A DNA stretch of 64,000 nt from Alkalicella caledoniensis (lineage in GTDB: Bacteria; Bacillota; Proteinivoracia; Proteinivoracales; Proteinivoracaceae). Position numbers and translations under genes: made by a program. The stretch spans positions 310,001 through 374,000 of the forward strand of contig NZ_CP058559.1 in assembly GCF_014467015.1 (NCBI RefSeq), given 5' to 3'. Shown piece by piece: positions 9,027 to 17,657 of this stretch (the first letter of the stretch is position 1; each line of letters starts with the position of its first letter). The notes beneath the pieces were generated by a model. It had not been told where the DNA came from, made no database searches, and saw only the letters and a list, made by a program, of their open reading frames with translations.

Positions 9027-9080
9027 AATGCTATAACTCTTTTTTTAAGTTGGGAACTAGAGTTAGGAGTTGGGTGCTAC
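9027..9080 (+). repeat. Short intergenic repeat, copy 1
   Basis: This copy contains AATGCTAT, a T-run, GGGAACTA and GTTAGGAGT in that order. The same words in the same order occur on the opposite strand at 15664-15722, where the second part expands into GGAGTCAGGAGTCAGGAGG. The similarity is patchy, but the order of four matching words is unlikely by chance in such AT-rich spacers. Confidence 0.45.
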
Positions 9081-9143
9081 AACGCAGACTATGTACTGTG
9101 TAGTTATTTTGCTTCTTTATATAATGACTTTGTTCTTTCAAAC

Positions 9144-9175
9144 AAAAAAAGAAGCGCGGTTGCGCTTCTTTTTTT
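9144..9175 (-). terminator. Rho-independent terminator after the floA operon
   Basis: A perfect stem AAAGAAGCGC / GCGCTTCTTT with a 4-base loop is followed by a T-run on the minus strand. It starts at the stop codon of the 124-residue gene and ends the nfeD-floA operon. The A-run on the other side would let it work in both directions. Confidence 0.9.
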
Positions 9176-9548
9176 AACGGAATTTATGCGGTTTTTTAAA
9201 CCTTGGTGATTCTAGGATTTCTGACATGATTATTCCTTTGACTACGTCGTCAGTGTTTTCAAATATCAGGCCAGAGCCTTCTTCTTCATCTAAATCCTGA
9301 ACCTGAAGTTCAATATCTTCGTATTTAGTAGTTGGTTCTATTCTTCTTCTTGATGGTTTAGGGGTGTTGATTGTTTTTTCAATCGTTCTAGGCTTTATTT
9401 CTTTTGGTTTTTCCTTTGGCCTAGCTTCTTCAGGGTATCTTTCAATCTTTGTGGGTTGAATGACGGGTTTTTGCCCTTTACCCTGTTCTGCGAAAGATTT
9501 TATTAGTGAAAAAACCACTCCAAAGATGATAAAAAGTATCAGTTCCAT
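9174..9548 (-). CDS. Small membrane-anchored hypothetical protein next to floA
   Basis: This 124-residue protein has a hydrophobic N-terminal helix (MELILFIIFGVVFSLIKSF), then a charged Pro/Lys/Glu-rich linker (about residues 25-75), an acidic patch (LQVQDLDEEEGSG) and a C-terminal amphipathic stretch DDVVKGIIMSEILESPRFKKP. I do not recognise a named family. It lies 12 bases downstream of floA and ends at the operon terminator, so it probably works with FloA or NfeD in membrane microdomains; this is inference from position. Confidence 0.7.
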   Translation of the reverse strand: MELILFIIFGVVFSLIKSFAEQGKGQKPVIQPTKIERYPEEARPKEKPKEIKPRTIEKTINTPKPSRRRIEPTTKYEDIELQVQDLDEEEGSGLIFENTDDVVKGIIMSEILESPRFKKPHKFR

Positions 9549-9560
9549 AGTTCATTACAC

Positions 9561-10553
9561 CTACTTACCAGAGTTGCCTTTATCGTCTTTAGACCCCTTT
9601 GAAATTGATTCTCTCATTTGTGTATCTGCATTTATGTTGCGAAGTTGATAGTAATCCATAACTGCTAGATTACCTTCCCTTAAGGCTTGAGCCATTGCTC
9701 TAGGAACATCGGCTTCTGCCTCAACAACCTTAGCACGCATCTCTTGTACTTTTGCTTTCATCTCTTGTTCTTGAGCTACAGCCATTGCTCTTCTCTCTTC
9801 AGCTTTAGCTTGAGCTATTCGCTTATCAGCTTCTGCTTGATCTGTTTGTAACTCAGCACCAATATTTTTACCGACGTCAACGTCAGCGATATCAATGGAT
9901 AGGATTTGGAAAGCTGTACCAGAGTCCAGTGAACGGTTAAGTACGTTCTTAGAAATGGCATCTGGGTTTTCTAATACCTCTTTGTGGGTTGTTGCAGAAC
10001 CAATGGTTGTAACAATACCTTCACCAACCCTAGCGATAATTGTTTCTTCGCCAGCTCCACCTACTAATCTGTCGATGTTGGCTCTAACTGTTACCCTGGC
10101 CCTTGCTTTTACTTCAATACCGTCTTTTGCAACGGCTGCAACAACTGGTGTCTCGATTACTTTAGGATTAACACTCATTTGAACAGCTTGAAGTACATCT
10201 CTACCAGCTAAGTCAATGGCAGTAGCCCTTTCAAAGCCTAGGTCGATATCTGCCCTTTGTGCGGCTATAAGAGCGTTTACAACTCTATCAACATTTCCAC
10301 CTGCTAGGTAGTGGGCTTCTAACTTATCGATTACTAAATCCAGACCAGCTTTATTAGCTTTAATTAATGGATTAACAATTCTTGCGGGAATAACTTTTCT
10401 AAATCTCATACCAACAAGGTTAAATAATCCAATTCTAACACCTGCTGCCCATGCTGAAATCCACAGTCCAACTGGTACAAAGCTTAAGATCAAAGATAAG
10501 AAGAAAATACCTAGACCTATAAACACAAGTACAAAAATCATAGTTTCTGTCAT
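9561..10553 (-). CDS. floA: Flotillin-like membrane protein FloA
   Basis: FloA scaffolds functional membrane microdomains. The 330-residue protein has an N-terminal membrane hairpin (residues about 5-48), a PHB/SPFH domain ([22 protein letters not shown]) and an Ala/Glu-rich coiled coil ([20 protein letters not shown]). The ATG at 10551-10553 is preferred because GGAGG lies 8 bases before it; a TTG two codons earlier gives 332 residues. It follows the NfeD-type protease gene by about a dozen bases, the usual yqeZ-yqfA pairing. Confidence 0.95.
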   Translation of the reverse strand: MTETMIFVLVFIGLGIFFLSLILSFVPVGLWISAWAAGVRIGLFNLVGMRFRKVIPARIVNPLIKANKAGLDLVIDKLEAHYLAGGNVDRVVNALIAAQRADIDLGFERATAIDLAGRDVLQAVQMSVNPKVIETPVVAAVAKDGIEVKARARVTVRANIDRLVGGAGEETIIARVGEGIVTTIGSATTHKEVLENPDAISKNVLNRSLDSGTAFQILSIDIADVDVGKNIGAELQTDQAEADKRIAQAKAEERRAMAVAQEQEMKAKVQEMRAKVVEAEADVPRAMAQALREGNLAVMDYYQLRNINADTQMRESISKGSKDDKGNSGK

Positions 10554-10565
10554 GTTCAAAACCTC

Positions 10566-11870
10566 CTAATCATTTTTTTTTACTACTATATTGTTACTCC
10601 CGACTTTGATAACATTAATCTTATCGCCAGAAGAAATATAGCCACCTTCAGTCACCACGTCATATCGTCTGCCTTCTATTTCTACTGTTCCAGCAGGTCT
10701 AAGGGGTGTTATTGCTATTCCATCTTTGTTTAGTAATTCCTCATATTTAGTTGATGCCACATAGCCTTCTTCCACATTTTCCTTTTGTTTGAGAACTAGT
10801 CTATCCCAAACTTTTGTCTTAGATAGAACTTTCCAAAAGGCAAACAATAATAAAATGGTGAAAAGACTAGCTAAGCCAAGCATCATCACACCTTCAGAGA
10901 AAGTTCGAGCGGTAAATATTACACTAACAAATACCAAAGTAATCCCTCCTGCTCCCAATAAGCCGAATCCGGCTACGAAAATTTCGGCTATTAATAAGCC
11001 GATCCCCAGTAAAAATATGATTATATATTCCCAATTTGCAAAGCCTGCTATGATGTGTCCTCCGAAAAACAAGACAAATGCCGATATTGAAACTATACCT
11101 GCAACACCAAAGCCTGCTGTAAAGATTTCTAAAACAAGGGCAGCCATTCCCACAGCCAGTAACAGTGATGCTATTTGTGGGTTTGTAACAAATCTAGCTA
11201 GTCTTTCTGCCCACGCTTGTGAGAAAGTATAAACAGTTGCATCACCGTATGTTAGATCCGTAAGGAGTTCTTCGAGGGTTCTATACGTACCTTCGCTATA
11301 ACCATACTGTGAGGCTTGTAAAGAGGTTAGTGTTAGAAGTTGACCTGCTCCTACTAAACCTTCTATTTCTATTTCCCTACGCACCATGGCTGAAGCTATC
11401 TCTGGATCCCTTCCATTAGCTTCAGCTAGGGTTCTCATCTGTCCATCCCAAGCAGATATTATTTTTTCGGATGCCCTTTCCCCATCTCCAGTTATTACCT
11501 CTGCATCTCCCATGGTACCAGTAGGAGTCATGTATATACGATCACATGCCAAAGCTAAAAAAGCTGCGGCAGAAAAGGCGTCGTTGTTCACAAATGCATA
11601 TATGGGAACTTTAGAAGCTAGTATAATATCTTTTATCTCCCCAGCTTCATTTACATAACCACCAGGGGAATTTATTTCAAGGATTATTATATCAGCACCA
11701 GACATCTCAGCTTCGTTTATGGCCCTATTTAACACCCTAGGTAGTGCTCCATCTATAGCCCCCTGAACTGGTACAACATAAACTAACTTGTCACTGGCAT
11801 TTGCAGTATTTGGAATAAACATAAGGGATAAAACCGTTATTATTAAAACAAAAGAATATAATCTTTTCAT
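10566..11870 (-). CDS. NfeD-family membrane serine protease (YqeZ type)
   Basis: The 434-residue protein starts with a signal peptide (to about NANAS), followed by a ClpP/SppA-like protease domain with EINSPGG (oxyanion region), the nucleophile region DAFSAAAFLALACD and TMGDAEVI. Residues about 235-345 hold four or five membrane helices, and the C-terminus is an NfeD OB fold (GTVEIEGRRYDVVTEGGYI). Such long NfeD proteins act with flotillins; Pyrococcus relatives cleave stomatin C-termini. It is directly upstream of floA, which fits a substrate or partner role. Confidence 0.9.
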   Translation of the reverse strand: MKRLYSFVLIITVLSLMFIPNTANASDKLVYVVPVQGAIDGALPRVLNRAINEAEMSGADIIILEINSPGGYVNEAGEIKDIILASKVPIYAFVNNDAFSAAAFLALACDRIYMTPTGTMGDAEVITGDGERASEKIISAWDGQMRTLAEANGRDPEIASAMVRREIEIEGLVGAGQLLTLTSLQASQYGYSEGTYRTLEELLTDLTYGDATVYTFSQAWAERLARFVTNPQIASLLLAVGMAALVLEIFTAGFGVAGIVSISAFVLFFGGHIIAGFANWEYIIIFLLGIGLLIAEIFVAGFGLLGAGGITLVFVSVIFTARTFSEGVMMLGLASLFTILLLFAFWKVLSKTKVWDRLVLKQKENVEEGYVASTKYEELLNKDGIAITPLRPAGTVEIEGRRYDVVTEGGYISSGDKINVIKVGSNNIVVKKND

Positions 11871-12247
11871 TAACCCACCACCTTTTTATGAAATAGTATT
11901 AGGAATTATAATCTCCTAATTGACAATCATTAATATTAATACAACTTATTATATGTTTAATTCTAGATTAACAGGACAGATTCCTGCATCTTTCTTATTA
12001 TTTACAAAAATATATGTAATATTTAGGTATTGAAAGATGGGGAATTACCTTTGGGCTAAAAAACAAACTAACTTCACTAAAAACGGAACACTATCACACT
12101 AAGATAATAAAACCTTTGGACACCATCAACACCAACTAAAAAAAACACCATGTAAACCAAGAGATATGTAAGGCGGGTCGAAAGTGTAAACATTTATATA
12201 TTAACTCTGATACCCTGGATTTATAATGAGTAACCTAATTTAGATTA
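11871..12247. other. Intergenic region upstream of nfeD holding repeat copy a
   Basis: This is about 375 bases without a credible gene. It must contain the promoter of the nfeD-floA operon, though I see no clear -35/-10 pair. Its right half (12060-12200) carries a diverged copy of the dispersed intergenic repeat described at 58 kb. Confidence 0.6.
12109..12180 (+). repeat. Dispersed intergenic repeat, copy a (diverged)
   Basis: It begins AAAACCTTTGGACACCATC and contains ACACCAA, ACACCATGTAAACCAAGAG and GGGTC in the same order and spacing as the copies at 39752-39825 (same strand) and 57999-58126 and 58277-58404 (opposite strand). The flank to the left (TTCACTAAAAA, CACTATCACACTAA) also resembles words found in the 58-kb copies. 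Confidence 0.75.
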
Positions 12248-12275
12248 AAAAAGCTATCCTATTAGGATAGCTTTT
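12248..12275 (-). terminator. Rho-independent terminator of rpsU-yqeY
   Basis: Stem AAAAGCTATCCTA / TAGGATAGCTTTT with a minimal loop, followed by TTTTTT on the minus strand. It overlaps the yqeY stop codon. Confidence 0.88.
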
Positions 12276-12705
12276 CTTTTACTAATTGGTTGACAAGTTT
12301 TCCATCGGCTTTTCCTTTTACTTGAGGCATTACCGCTTGCATCAACTTGCCCATTTCTTTTATAGAAGAAACGTTAGTTTCCTTGATTGCTTTATCTATT
12401 ATACTCTCTACTTCTTCTTTAGAGAGCTGCTCAGGTAGATATGCACTAATTATCTCAACTTCTTGCTGAAGCTGGGTAGCTACATCTTCGCGGTCGGCTT
12501 TTACATACTCTTCAATAGAGTCACGACGCTTTTTACATTCTCTACTAAGAACATCAATGATTTCATCATCTGTCAAGGGATTACCTTTAGAGATTTCTGC
12601 ATACTTCATTTCTGAACGCATCATTCGAATAACAGACAGAGCTAATTTGTCTTTGGATTTCATGGCAGTTTTCATATCTGCCGTCAGGCGATCAACCAAG
12701 TTCAT
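12262..12705 (-). CDS. yqeY: GatB/YqeY domain-containing protein
   Basis: This 147-residue protein is a stand-alone version of the tRNA-binding tail domain of GatB (aspartyl/glutamyl-tRNA amidotransferase). It has the family's beginning (LVDRLTADMKTAMKSKDK...LSVIRMMRSEMKYAEI), the middle YLPEQLSKEEVE and the ending MGKLMQAVMPQVKGKADGKLVNQLV. Its role is unproven; tRNA binding is the usual inference. It is 15 bases downstream of rpsU, the standard pairing in Firmicutes. Confidence 0.94.
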   Translation of the reverse strand: MNLVDRLTADMKTAMKSKDKLALSVIRMMRSEMKYAEISKGNPLTDDEIIDVLSRECKKRRDSIEEYVKADREDVATQLQQEVEIISAYLPEQLSKEEVESIIDKAIKETNVSSIKEMGKLMQAVMPQVKGKADGKLVNQLVKEKLS

Positions 12706-12720
12706 GGAGTATCCTCCCTT

Positions 12721-12897
12721 TTAGAACTTCTTTTTCTTTTTTGCTGCCTCTGCTTTTTTCTTACGCTTAACGCTTGGTTTATCATAGAATTCTCTTTTGC
12801 GGAGTTCTGAGAGAACGCCTGAGCGTTGGCATGAGCGTTTAAAACGCCTTAGGGCATTATCCAGCGACTCGTTTTTGCCAAGTTTAACTTCAGCCAC
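12721..12897 (-). CDS. rpsU: Small ribosomal subunit protein bS21
   Basis: bS21 of the 30S subunit, 58 residues, basic, with a Lys-rich tail. The start is the GTG at 12895-12897 ([11 protein letters not shown], read as Met), placed 8 bases after GGGGAGGG; the longer upstream frame has no family match. The gene is driven by a strong promoter at 12986-13014 and leads yqeY. Confidence 0.96.
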   Translation of the reverse strand: MAEVKLGKNESLDNALRRFKRSCQRSGVLSELRKREFYDKPSVKRKKKAEAAKKKKKF

Positions 12898-12985
12898 CTT
12901 AGTTTCCCTCCCCTCGCTACAAACCATACAATGTATTACATGAATTGTACTGGATATATAGTGTAAAATTTTATATAACAATATC

Positions 12986-13014
12986 ATTATACATAAAAGG
13001 ATATAAACTGTCAA
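12986..13014 (-). promoter_or_regulatory. Sigma-A promoter of rpsU-yqeY (left copy of a duplicated promoter)
   Basis: TTGACA at 13009-13014 and TATAAT at 12986-12991 are both consensus, with a 17-base spacer. The duplicated block flanking the IS begins exactly at the last base of this -10 box, so an identical promoter is present at 15203-15231. Confidence 0.9.
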
Positions 13015-13036
13015 TAAAAACCTATTGACCTTATTT

Positions 13037-13279
<243 letters not shown>

Positions 13280-13361
13280 TCAAACTTTACATATTTTTAG
13301 TGCACAATGTTTAACAATGTGTTATGATATAAGTAGTTGTTTGTAAGGGTGGTGTAAAAAA

Positions 13362-15104
13362 ATGAGACTACAAATTGTTAGTTCAAAAAATGCCGCATCT
13401 TTATATGTGGTTAAGTCTATTTACGAAAATGGAAAGCGCTCTTCTAAAGTTGTTGAAAAGCTCGGTACCGTTGCTGATTTAGAAAAAAAATTAATCGACC
13501 AAGATCCCATAGAATGGGCAAAAAATTACGTAGAAGAACTTAACAAAAAAGAAAAGGAAGAAAAAAGGGAAGTTCTTGTAAAGTACTCCCCCTCAAAACT
13601 TATTGATAAAGGTGAACCACGCTTGTTTAACGGCGGTTACCTATTCCTGCAAAAAATATATCATGATCTTGGGCTACACAAGATTTGTATGGAAATATCA
13701 CAAAAATATAAGTTTGATTTTGATTTAGACTCGATTCTTTCCAGGCTTATTTACGGTAGAATTATCTTCCCTTCTTCAAAACTTGCTACATATGAGCTTT
13801 CTAAAAAGTTTATAGAACAACCCAAATATGATTTGCATCAAATATACAGAGCTCTTGAAATTCTTGCTAAGGAGACAGACTTTATCCAGTCCTCCTTGTA
13901 CAAAAATAGCTTGAAGGTCTCCAAAAGAAATACCGGCGTTCTTTACTATGATTGCACCAATTACTTTTTTGAAATAGAGCAGGGAGATGGTATAAAGCAG
14001 TATGGTCCGTCAAAAGAACACAGACCAAACCCGATAGTCCAAATGGGGCTATTCATGGACGGGGATGGCATTCCTCTGGCTTTTAGCATTAACAGGGGGA
14101 ATATGAATGAGCAACTGACTCTAAAACCATTGGAAAAGAAAATCGTTTCTGATTTTGAGCTTTCTAAATTTATCGTGTGCACAGATGCTGGGTTGGCTTC
14201 AGAAGCTAATCGAAAGTTTAACGACAAGGATGGTCGAGCTTTTATTACCACACAATCTATTAAAAAATTAAAAGCACACCTGAAGAAATGGGCTCTTGAT
14301 CCTGATGGCTGGAAACTTCCAGGCAGCAAAAAAAACTATGATATTTCTGAACTCGATGAAATGATAGATAAGGCTACTCCTGAAGATAAAGCAAAAATAA
14401 GTGCAAAGGTCTATTTCAAAGAACGTTGGATCAAAGAAAATGGCTTTGAACAAAGATTGATTGTAACTTATTCGATCAAATACAGGGATTATCAGCGCAA
14501 AATCCGCAACTCACAAATAGAACGTGCTCAAAAGACTATAGATACAAACCCGACAAAAATCAAGAAATGTAATGCTAACGATTACAAAAGATTTATTCAT
14601 AAAACGAGCTATACTCCTGATGGTGAAATTGCAAAGAAAGAAATATACAGCATTGATCAAGCTATCATCCAAAAAGAAGAAGCTTTTGATGGTTTTTATG
14701 GAGTTTGTACAAATCTTGAGGATGATGTACCTGAAATAATTAAGGTAAATCACAGGAGATGGGAAATCGAGGAATGCTTTAGGATTATGAAAAGTGAATT
14801 CAAAGCAAGACCTGTATTCTTAAAAAAAGATGACCGTATTGAAGCACATTTCAGCACATGCTTTATATCTTTAGTCATCTATAGAATGCTAGAAAAGCGA
14901 CTTAAAGAGGAATTTACCTGTCATGAAATTATTAGTGAATTAAGAGATATGAATTTCAAAGAAATTAAGGGAGAAGGATATGAGCCCTTATATACTAGAA
15001 CCGATTTTACCGATGCTTTACATGAAGCCTTTGACTTTCGCACAGACTACCAAATTGTAACAAAAAGCAAGATGAAAAAGATTCTAAAAGATACAAAGAA
15101 GTAA
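13362..15104 (+). CDS. IS1634-family transposase (IS4-like DDE)
   Basis: The 580-residue protein catalyses transposition of the surrounding element. It shows the family layout: N-terminus MRLQIVSSKN with SIYENGKRSSKVVEKLG, the first catalytic region VLYYDCTNYFFE, the second FIVCTDAGLASEANR, and the third region NHRRWEIEECFRIMKSEF with the Y/W-x2-E-x6-K pattern around INHRRWEIEECFRIMK. The frame is complete, with a GGGTGGTG ribosome site, so the element could be active. It is the first gene in plus orientation in the window. Confidence 0.93.
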   Translation: MRLQIVSSKNAASLYVVKSIYENGKRSSKVVEKLGTVADLEKKLIDQDPIEWAKNYVEELNKKEKEEKREVLVKYSPSKLIDKGEPRLFNGGYLFLQKIYHDLGLHKICMEISQKYKFDFDLDSILSRLIYGRIIFPSSKLATYELSKKFIEQPKYDLHQIYRALEILAKETDFIQSSLYKNSLKVSKRNTGVLYYDCTNYFFEIEQGDGIKQYGPSKEHRPNPIVQMGLFMDGDGIPLAFSINRGNMNEQLTLKPLEKKIVSDFELSKFIVCTDAGLASEANRKFNDKDGRAFITTQSIKKLKAHLKKWALDPDGWKLPGSKKNYDISELDEMIDKATPEDKAKISAKVYFKERWIKENGFEQRLIVTYSIKYRDYQRKIRNSQIERAQKTIDTNPTKIKKCNANDYKRFIHKTSYTPDGEIAKKEIYSIDQAIIQKEEAFDGFYGVCTNLEDDVPEIIKVNHRRWEIEECFRIMKSEFKARPVFLKKDDRIEAHFSTCFISLVIYRMLEKRLKEEFTCHEIISELRDMNFKEIKGEGYEPLYTRTDFTDALHEAFDFRTDYQIVTKSKMKKILKDTKK

Positions 15105-15134
15105 AAAACATTATTCACTTTTTTGACAAAAATT

Positions 15135-15180
15135 AAAGCCTACAAACCCTTTATTTTCAAGGGATTACAGGCTTTTTTTA
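15135..15180 (+). terminator. Terminator after the IS1634-family transposase
   Basis: Two-part stem: AAAGCCT...AACCCTT / AAGGG...AGGCTTT followed by TTTTTTT. It lies 30 bases after the transposase stop codon, inside the element. Confidence 0.8.
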
Positions 15181-15202
15181 ATCATCAAGTGTCAAACGTG
15201 GG

Positions 15203-15231
15203 ATTATACATAAAAGGATATAAACTGTCAA
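15203..15231 (-). promoter_or_regulatory. Duplicated copy of the rpsU promoter, now facing into the IS
   Basis: TTGACA at 15226-15231 and TATAAT at 15203-15208 with a 17-base spacer, identical to the rpsU promoter at 12986-13014. After the insertion this copy points into the right end of the insertion sequence and would make RNA antisense to the transposase tail. Confidence 0.75.
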
Positions 15232-15433
15232 TAAAAACCTATTGACCTTATTTTTAGCCTGGAGGCCACTTTAGTTGCCTTTTGCCAAGTATGTGAAAAT
15301 GCAGGTGATTTATTGTTTGGCCACCTAGTTCTCCACAATTATTTACTACCCTAAAGCCATCGTCTAAGTTTTGCTCTTTGGCGATTTTTTTGATTGCATC
15401 AAATATATGTTTTATCTCCTGAGAGTCTGTTTC
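15203..15433. repeat. 231-bp direct repeat flanking the IS1634-family element (right copy)
   Basis: Right partner of 12986-13216. It supplies the 3' end (residues 51-109 and stop) that keeps the HIT gene complete on this side of the insertion. Confidence 0.93.
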
Positions 15434-15583
15434 TAATATATTAGGGTAGTGCTTTTTAGGGATTACTAGTATGTGCACAGGTGCTTGTGGTTGTATATCT
15501 TTAAAGGCTACTGTGTGAGGATCTTCGTGTAGTAGCTCAGCACCAATTTTTCCAGATGCTATATTACAAAATAAACAGTCCAT
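15254..15583 (-). CDS. HIT family (histidine triad) nucleotide hydrolase, intact copy
   Basis: HIT proteins of the HINT branch hydrolyse nucleoside phosphoramidates such as AMP-NH2 and aminoacyl adenylates. The 109-residue protein starts MDCLFCNIASGKI (zinc cysteines C3 and C6) and ends with NHLHFHILG, the triad at H93, H95 and H97. The ATG at 15581-15583 follows GAGGGGGTG; the upstream frame extension is not used. The insertion point lies after codon 50, and the gene survived only because the 231-bp duplication restored codons 51-109. Confidence 0.94.
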   Translation of the reverse strand: MDCLFCNIASGKIGAELLHEDPHTVAFKDIQPQAPVHILVIPKKHYPNILETDSQEIKHIFDAIKKIAKEQNLDDGFRVVNNCGELGGQTINHLHFHILGKRQLKWPPG

Positions 15584-15663
15584 AGGTCTCACCCCCTCTA
15601 GTATAGTATTTCTATATACAGGATAAAAATTCCTTTTTTTGTGGGAGATACTTTTGGGGTGTA

Positions 15664-15722
15664 ACTGGGTTACCTCCTGACTCCTGACTCCTAACCCCTT
15701 AGTTCCCAAAAAATAGCATTAT
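15664..15722 (-). repeat. Short intergenic repeat, copy 2, with 7-bp tandem units
   Basis: On the minus strand it reads AATGCTATTTTTTGGGAACTA, GGGGTTAGGAGT, then CAGGAGT repeated and CAGGAGG. It shares word order with 9027-9080. The GGAGTCA tandem resembles low-complexity spacer repeats known from other bacteria. Confidence 0.5.
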
Positions 15723-15774
15723 AATCCCCTTTGTTGCATATAAATTTAGAAGAAAAATTAAGGGGGAACCTTTT

Positions 15775-16269
15775 ATGTCAAAAGTTATGGTTTTTGAAGG
15801 TAAAAGACTCATTCCGTTGTTTATTCTTTTGGTACTTTTAGTGACTGTTTCTGTTTATGACTCATTATTTTCTACTGCTGAGCCTGTGAGTATACCTGGA
15901 GATAACGTGCATTATGTAAGTGTAGAGCAGGGTAAATTATATCCACAAAAGCAATTGGTTATAATCGACAATACCGAAAGCTGGGTTGCTTTTCTACAAA
16001 ATAACAGTATCTCACACCCTGATTATTCCTTTGATCCAAATAACCAAGTAGCAGTTATAACCATGAACTTCCAAATCCAAAACATTTTAACTAGTAACGA
16101 CGACCTAGGCCGCAAAGTGCTAAATGTAATCTGTAGCGAAAAAAATGCTTACTACAAGATTTACATACTACCTAAGGATCAACATGTGGATTCTAAGGAT
16201 GCTAATTGGGTCTTCTATGATGAAAAAGGGAATAGGTTAGACCAAATAAAAATCAGGGTAAACCCATAA
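15775..16269 (+). CDS. Membrane-anchored or secreted hypothetical protein
   Basis: This 164-residue protein has a basic start, a strong hydrophobic helix at about residues 11-27 (LIPLFILLVLLVTVSVY), and an outside region of about 135 residues with beta-strand character (KQLVIIDNTESWVAFL, VAVITMNFQIQNIL, NAYYKIYILP). There is no lipobox. I do not recognise the family with certainty. The ribosome site GGGGG is well placed. It is a single-gene plus-strand unit between two minus-strand operons and ends in its own terminator. Confidence 0.7.
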   Translation: MSKVMVFEGKRLIPLFILLVLLVTVSVYDSLFSTAEPVSIPGDNVHYVSVEQGKLYPQKQLVIIDNTESWVAFLQNNSISHPDYSFDPNNQVAVITMNFQIQNILTSNDDLGRKVLNVICSEKNAYYKIYILPKDQHVDSKDANWVFYDEKGNRLDQIKIRVNP

Positions 16270-16284
16270 GGGTGTACCCTGATT
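16252..16284 (+). terminator. Terminator of the hypothetical membrane protein gene
   Basis: ATCAGGGTA / TACCCTGAT stem with an inner AACCC/GGGTG pairing, overlapping the stop codon region and followed by TTTGATTTAGTTT. Confidence 0.7.
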
Positions 16285-16360
16285 TGATTTAGTTTCTTAG
16301 TTTTAGTTTTTAGCTGTTAGTTGAACCATTTTTTTAATTTTTGTGATAAAATAGGTTTTT

Positions 16361-17656
16361 TTAAACAAGCTTCCCCAATGCCTTGTGGTCGATAATTTCT
16401 GTTATTTCTACTTCTCTAATTTTACCTAATAGTGTTTCATCCCCTATTACTCGTACTTCAATATAGTTTGATGTATGTCCTTCAATATATTCGTCACTTT
16501 TCTTTTCAAATAAAACTTCAACTTTATTACCTATAAAACTATTGATGAACTCTTTTTTAAGTTCTAATCCAAGATTCATCAGTTCAGTACTTCTCCGCTC
16601 TTTTATAACGTTGGGTATTTGATCATTGAATTTACTGGCAGGGGTGCCTTCTCTGATGGAGTACTTGAATACGTGCATATCTGAAAAGTTAGCTTTTTTA
16701 ACAAGATTCATAGTTATATCAAAATCTGTCTCAGTTTCTCCTGGAAACCCTACCATGATATCTGTAGTTATAGCTACATCTTTTTTAAGGTCCCTAAGTT
16801 CATTTATTACTTGCAAGTAAAGGTCTGTTGTATATTTTCTGCCCATTAAATCCAGTATTTTATCACATCCACTTTGAAGGGGCACATGGAAATGGTTGCA
16901 TATATTACTAGAGGATTTAATGGCCGTTAATAAATGGGTATTAAAATCAGTTGGTTCTACAGAGCTTAGTCTTACTCTGTTTAGGCCTGAAATTTTATCT
17001 AGTGAGTTAACTACATCTGCCAAACTTACTTGGCTATCAAGGTCACGCCCATATGAACCTAAATGTATGCCAGTAAGGACAACCTCTTTATACCCCTCTT
17101 GTACAAGCTTCTCACAGTCTAAGATCACTTCCCCGAGCTCTTTACTCCTTATGGGGCCACGGGCATATGGAACAATACAATACGTGCAAAAGTTGTCGCA
17201 CCCTTCTTGTATCTTAAGTGTAGCCCTGTGTCGCTGCCTAAGGGTAGCAAGGGGCAGGGAGTGAAATTCATTTAGTTCATGACGTGGTGCCACTAGAATT
17301 TTACTGCCTTGTTCTTCAAGGCGTTGTTCCACTAGTGTTACCATGTTGTGCTTTTGATTATTTCCTACAATCAGTCCCACCCCAGGTATTTTTGCAACCT
17401 CTTCACTGGCTGTTTGTGAATAACAGCCAGTAACAGCTATCAAAGCTTGTGGGTTAAGCCTATGGGCCCTTCTTATCATTTGTCTGGATTTTTTACTACC
17501 AACCTGTGTTACTGTGCAAGTATTTATAACATATACATCTGCTTTTTCAGAAAAATCTACAATTTCATAGCCTTTTTGCTGAAATAGTTCCATTATGCTA
17601 TCTGTCTCATCTTGATTTACTTTACATCCTAATGTCATGAATGCAACTTTTCCCAT
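16361..17656 (-). CDS. mtaB: tRNA t6A37 methylthiotransferase MtaB
   Basis: This radical-SAM enzyme converts N6-threonylcarbamoyladenosine at tRNA position 37 to its 2-methylthio form. Domains in order: N-terminal UPF0004 with cluster cysteines (TLGCKVN, INTCTVT, VTGCYSQ), a radical-SAM core with CDNFCTYC, and a C-terminal TRAM domain (VEVLFEKKSDEYIEGHTSNYIEV). The ATG at 17654-17656 follows GGAGG by 8 bases; the longer frame is unlikely. It is one base after rsmE, the conserved end of the hrcA-dnaK operon in Firmicutes. Confidence 0.95.
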   Translation of the reverse strand: MGKVAFMTLGCKVNQDETDSIMELFQQKGYEIVDFSEKADVYVINTCTVTQVGSKKSRQMIRRAHRLNPQALIAVTGCYSQTASEEVAKIPGVGLIVGNNQKHNMVTLVEQRLEEQGSKILVAPRHELNEFHSLPLATLRQRHRATLKIQEGCDNFCTYCIVPYARGPIRSKELGEVILDCEKLVQEGYKEVVLTGIHLGSYGRDLDSQVSLADVVNSLDKISGLNRVRLSSVEPTDFNTHLLTAIKSSSNICNHFHVPLQSGCDKILDLMGRKYTTDLYLQVINELRDLKKDVAITTDIMVGFPGETETDFDITMNLVKKANFSDMHVFKYSIREGTPASKFNDQIPNVIKERRSTELMNLGLELKKEFINSFIGNKVEVLFEKKSDEYIEGHTSNYIEVRVIGDETLLGKIREVEITEIIDHKALGKLV

Positions 17657-17657
17657 A

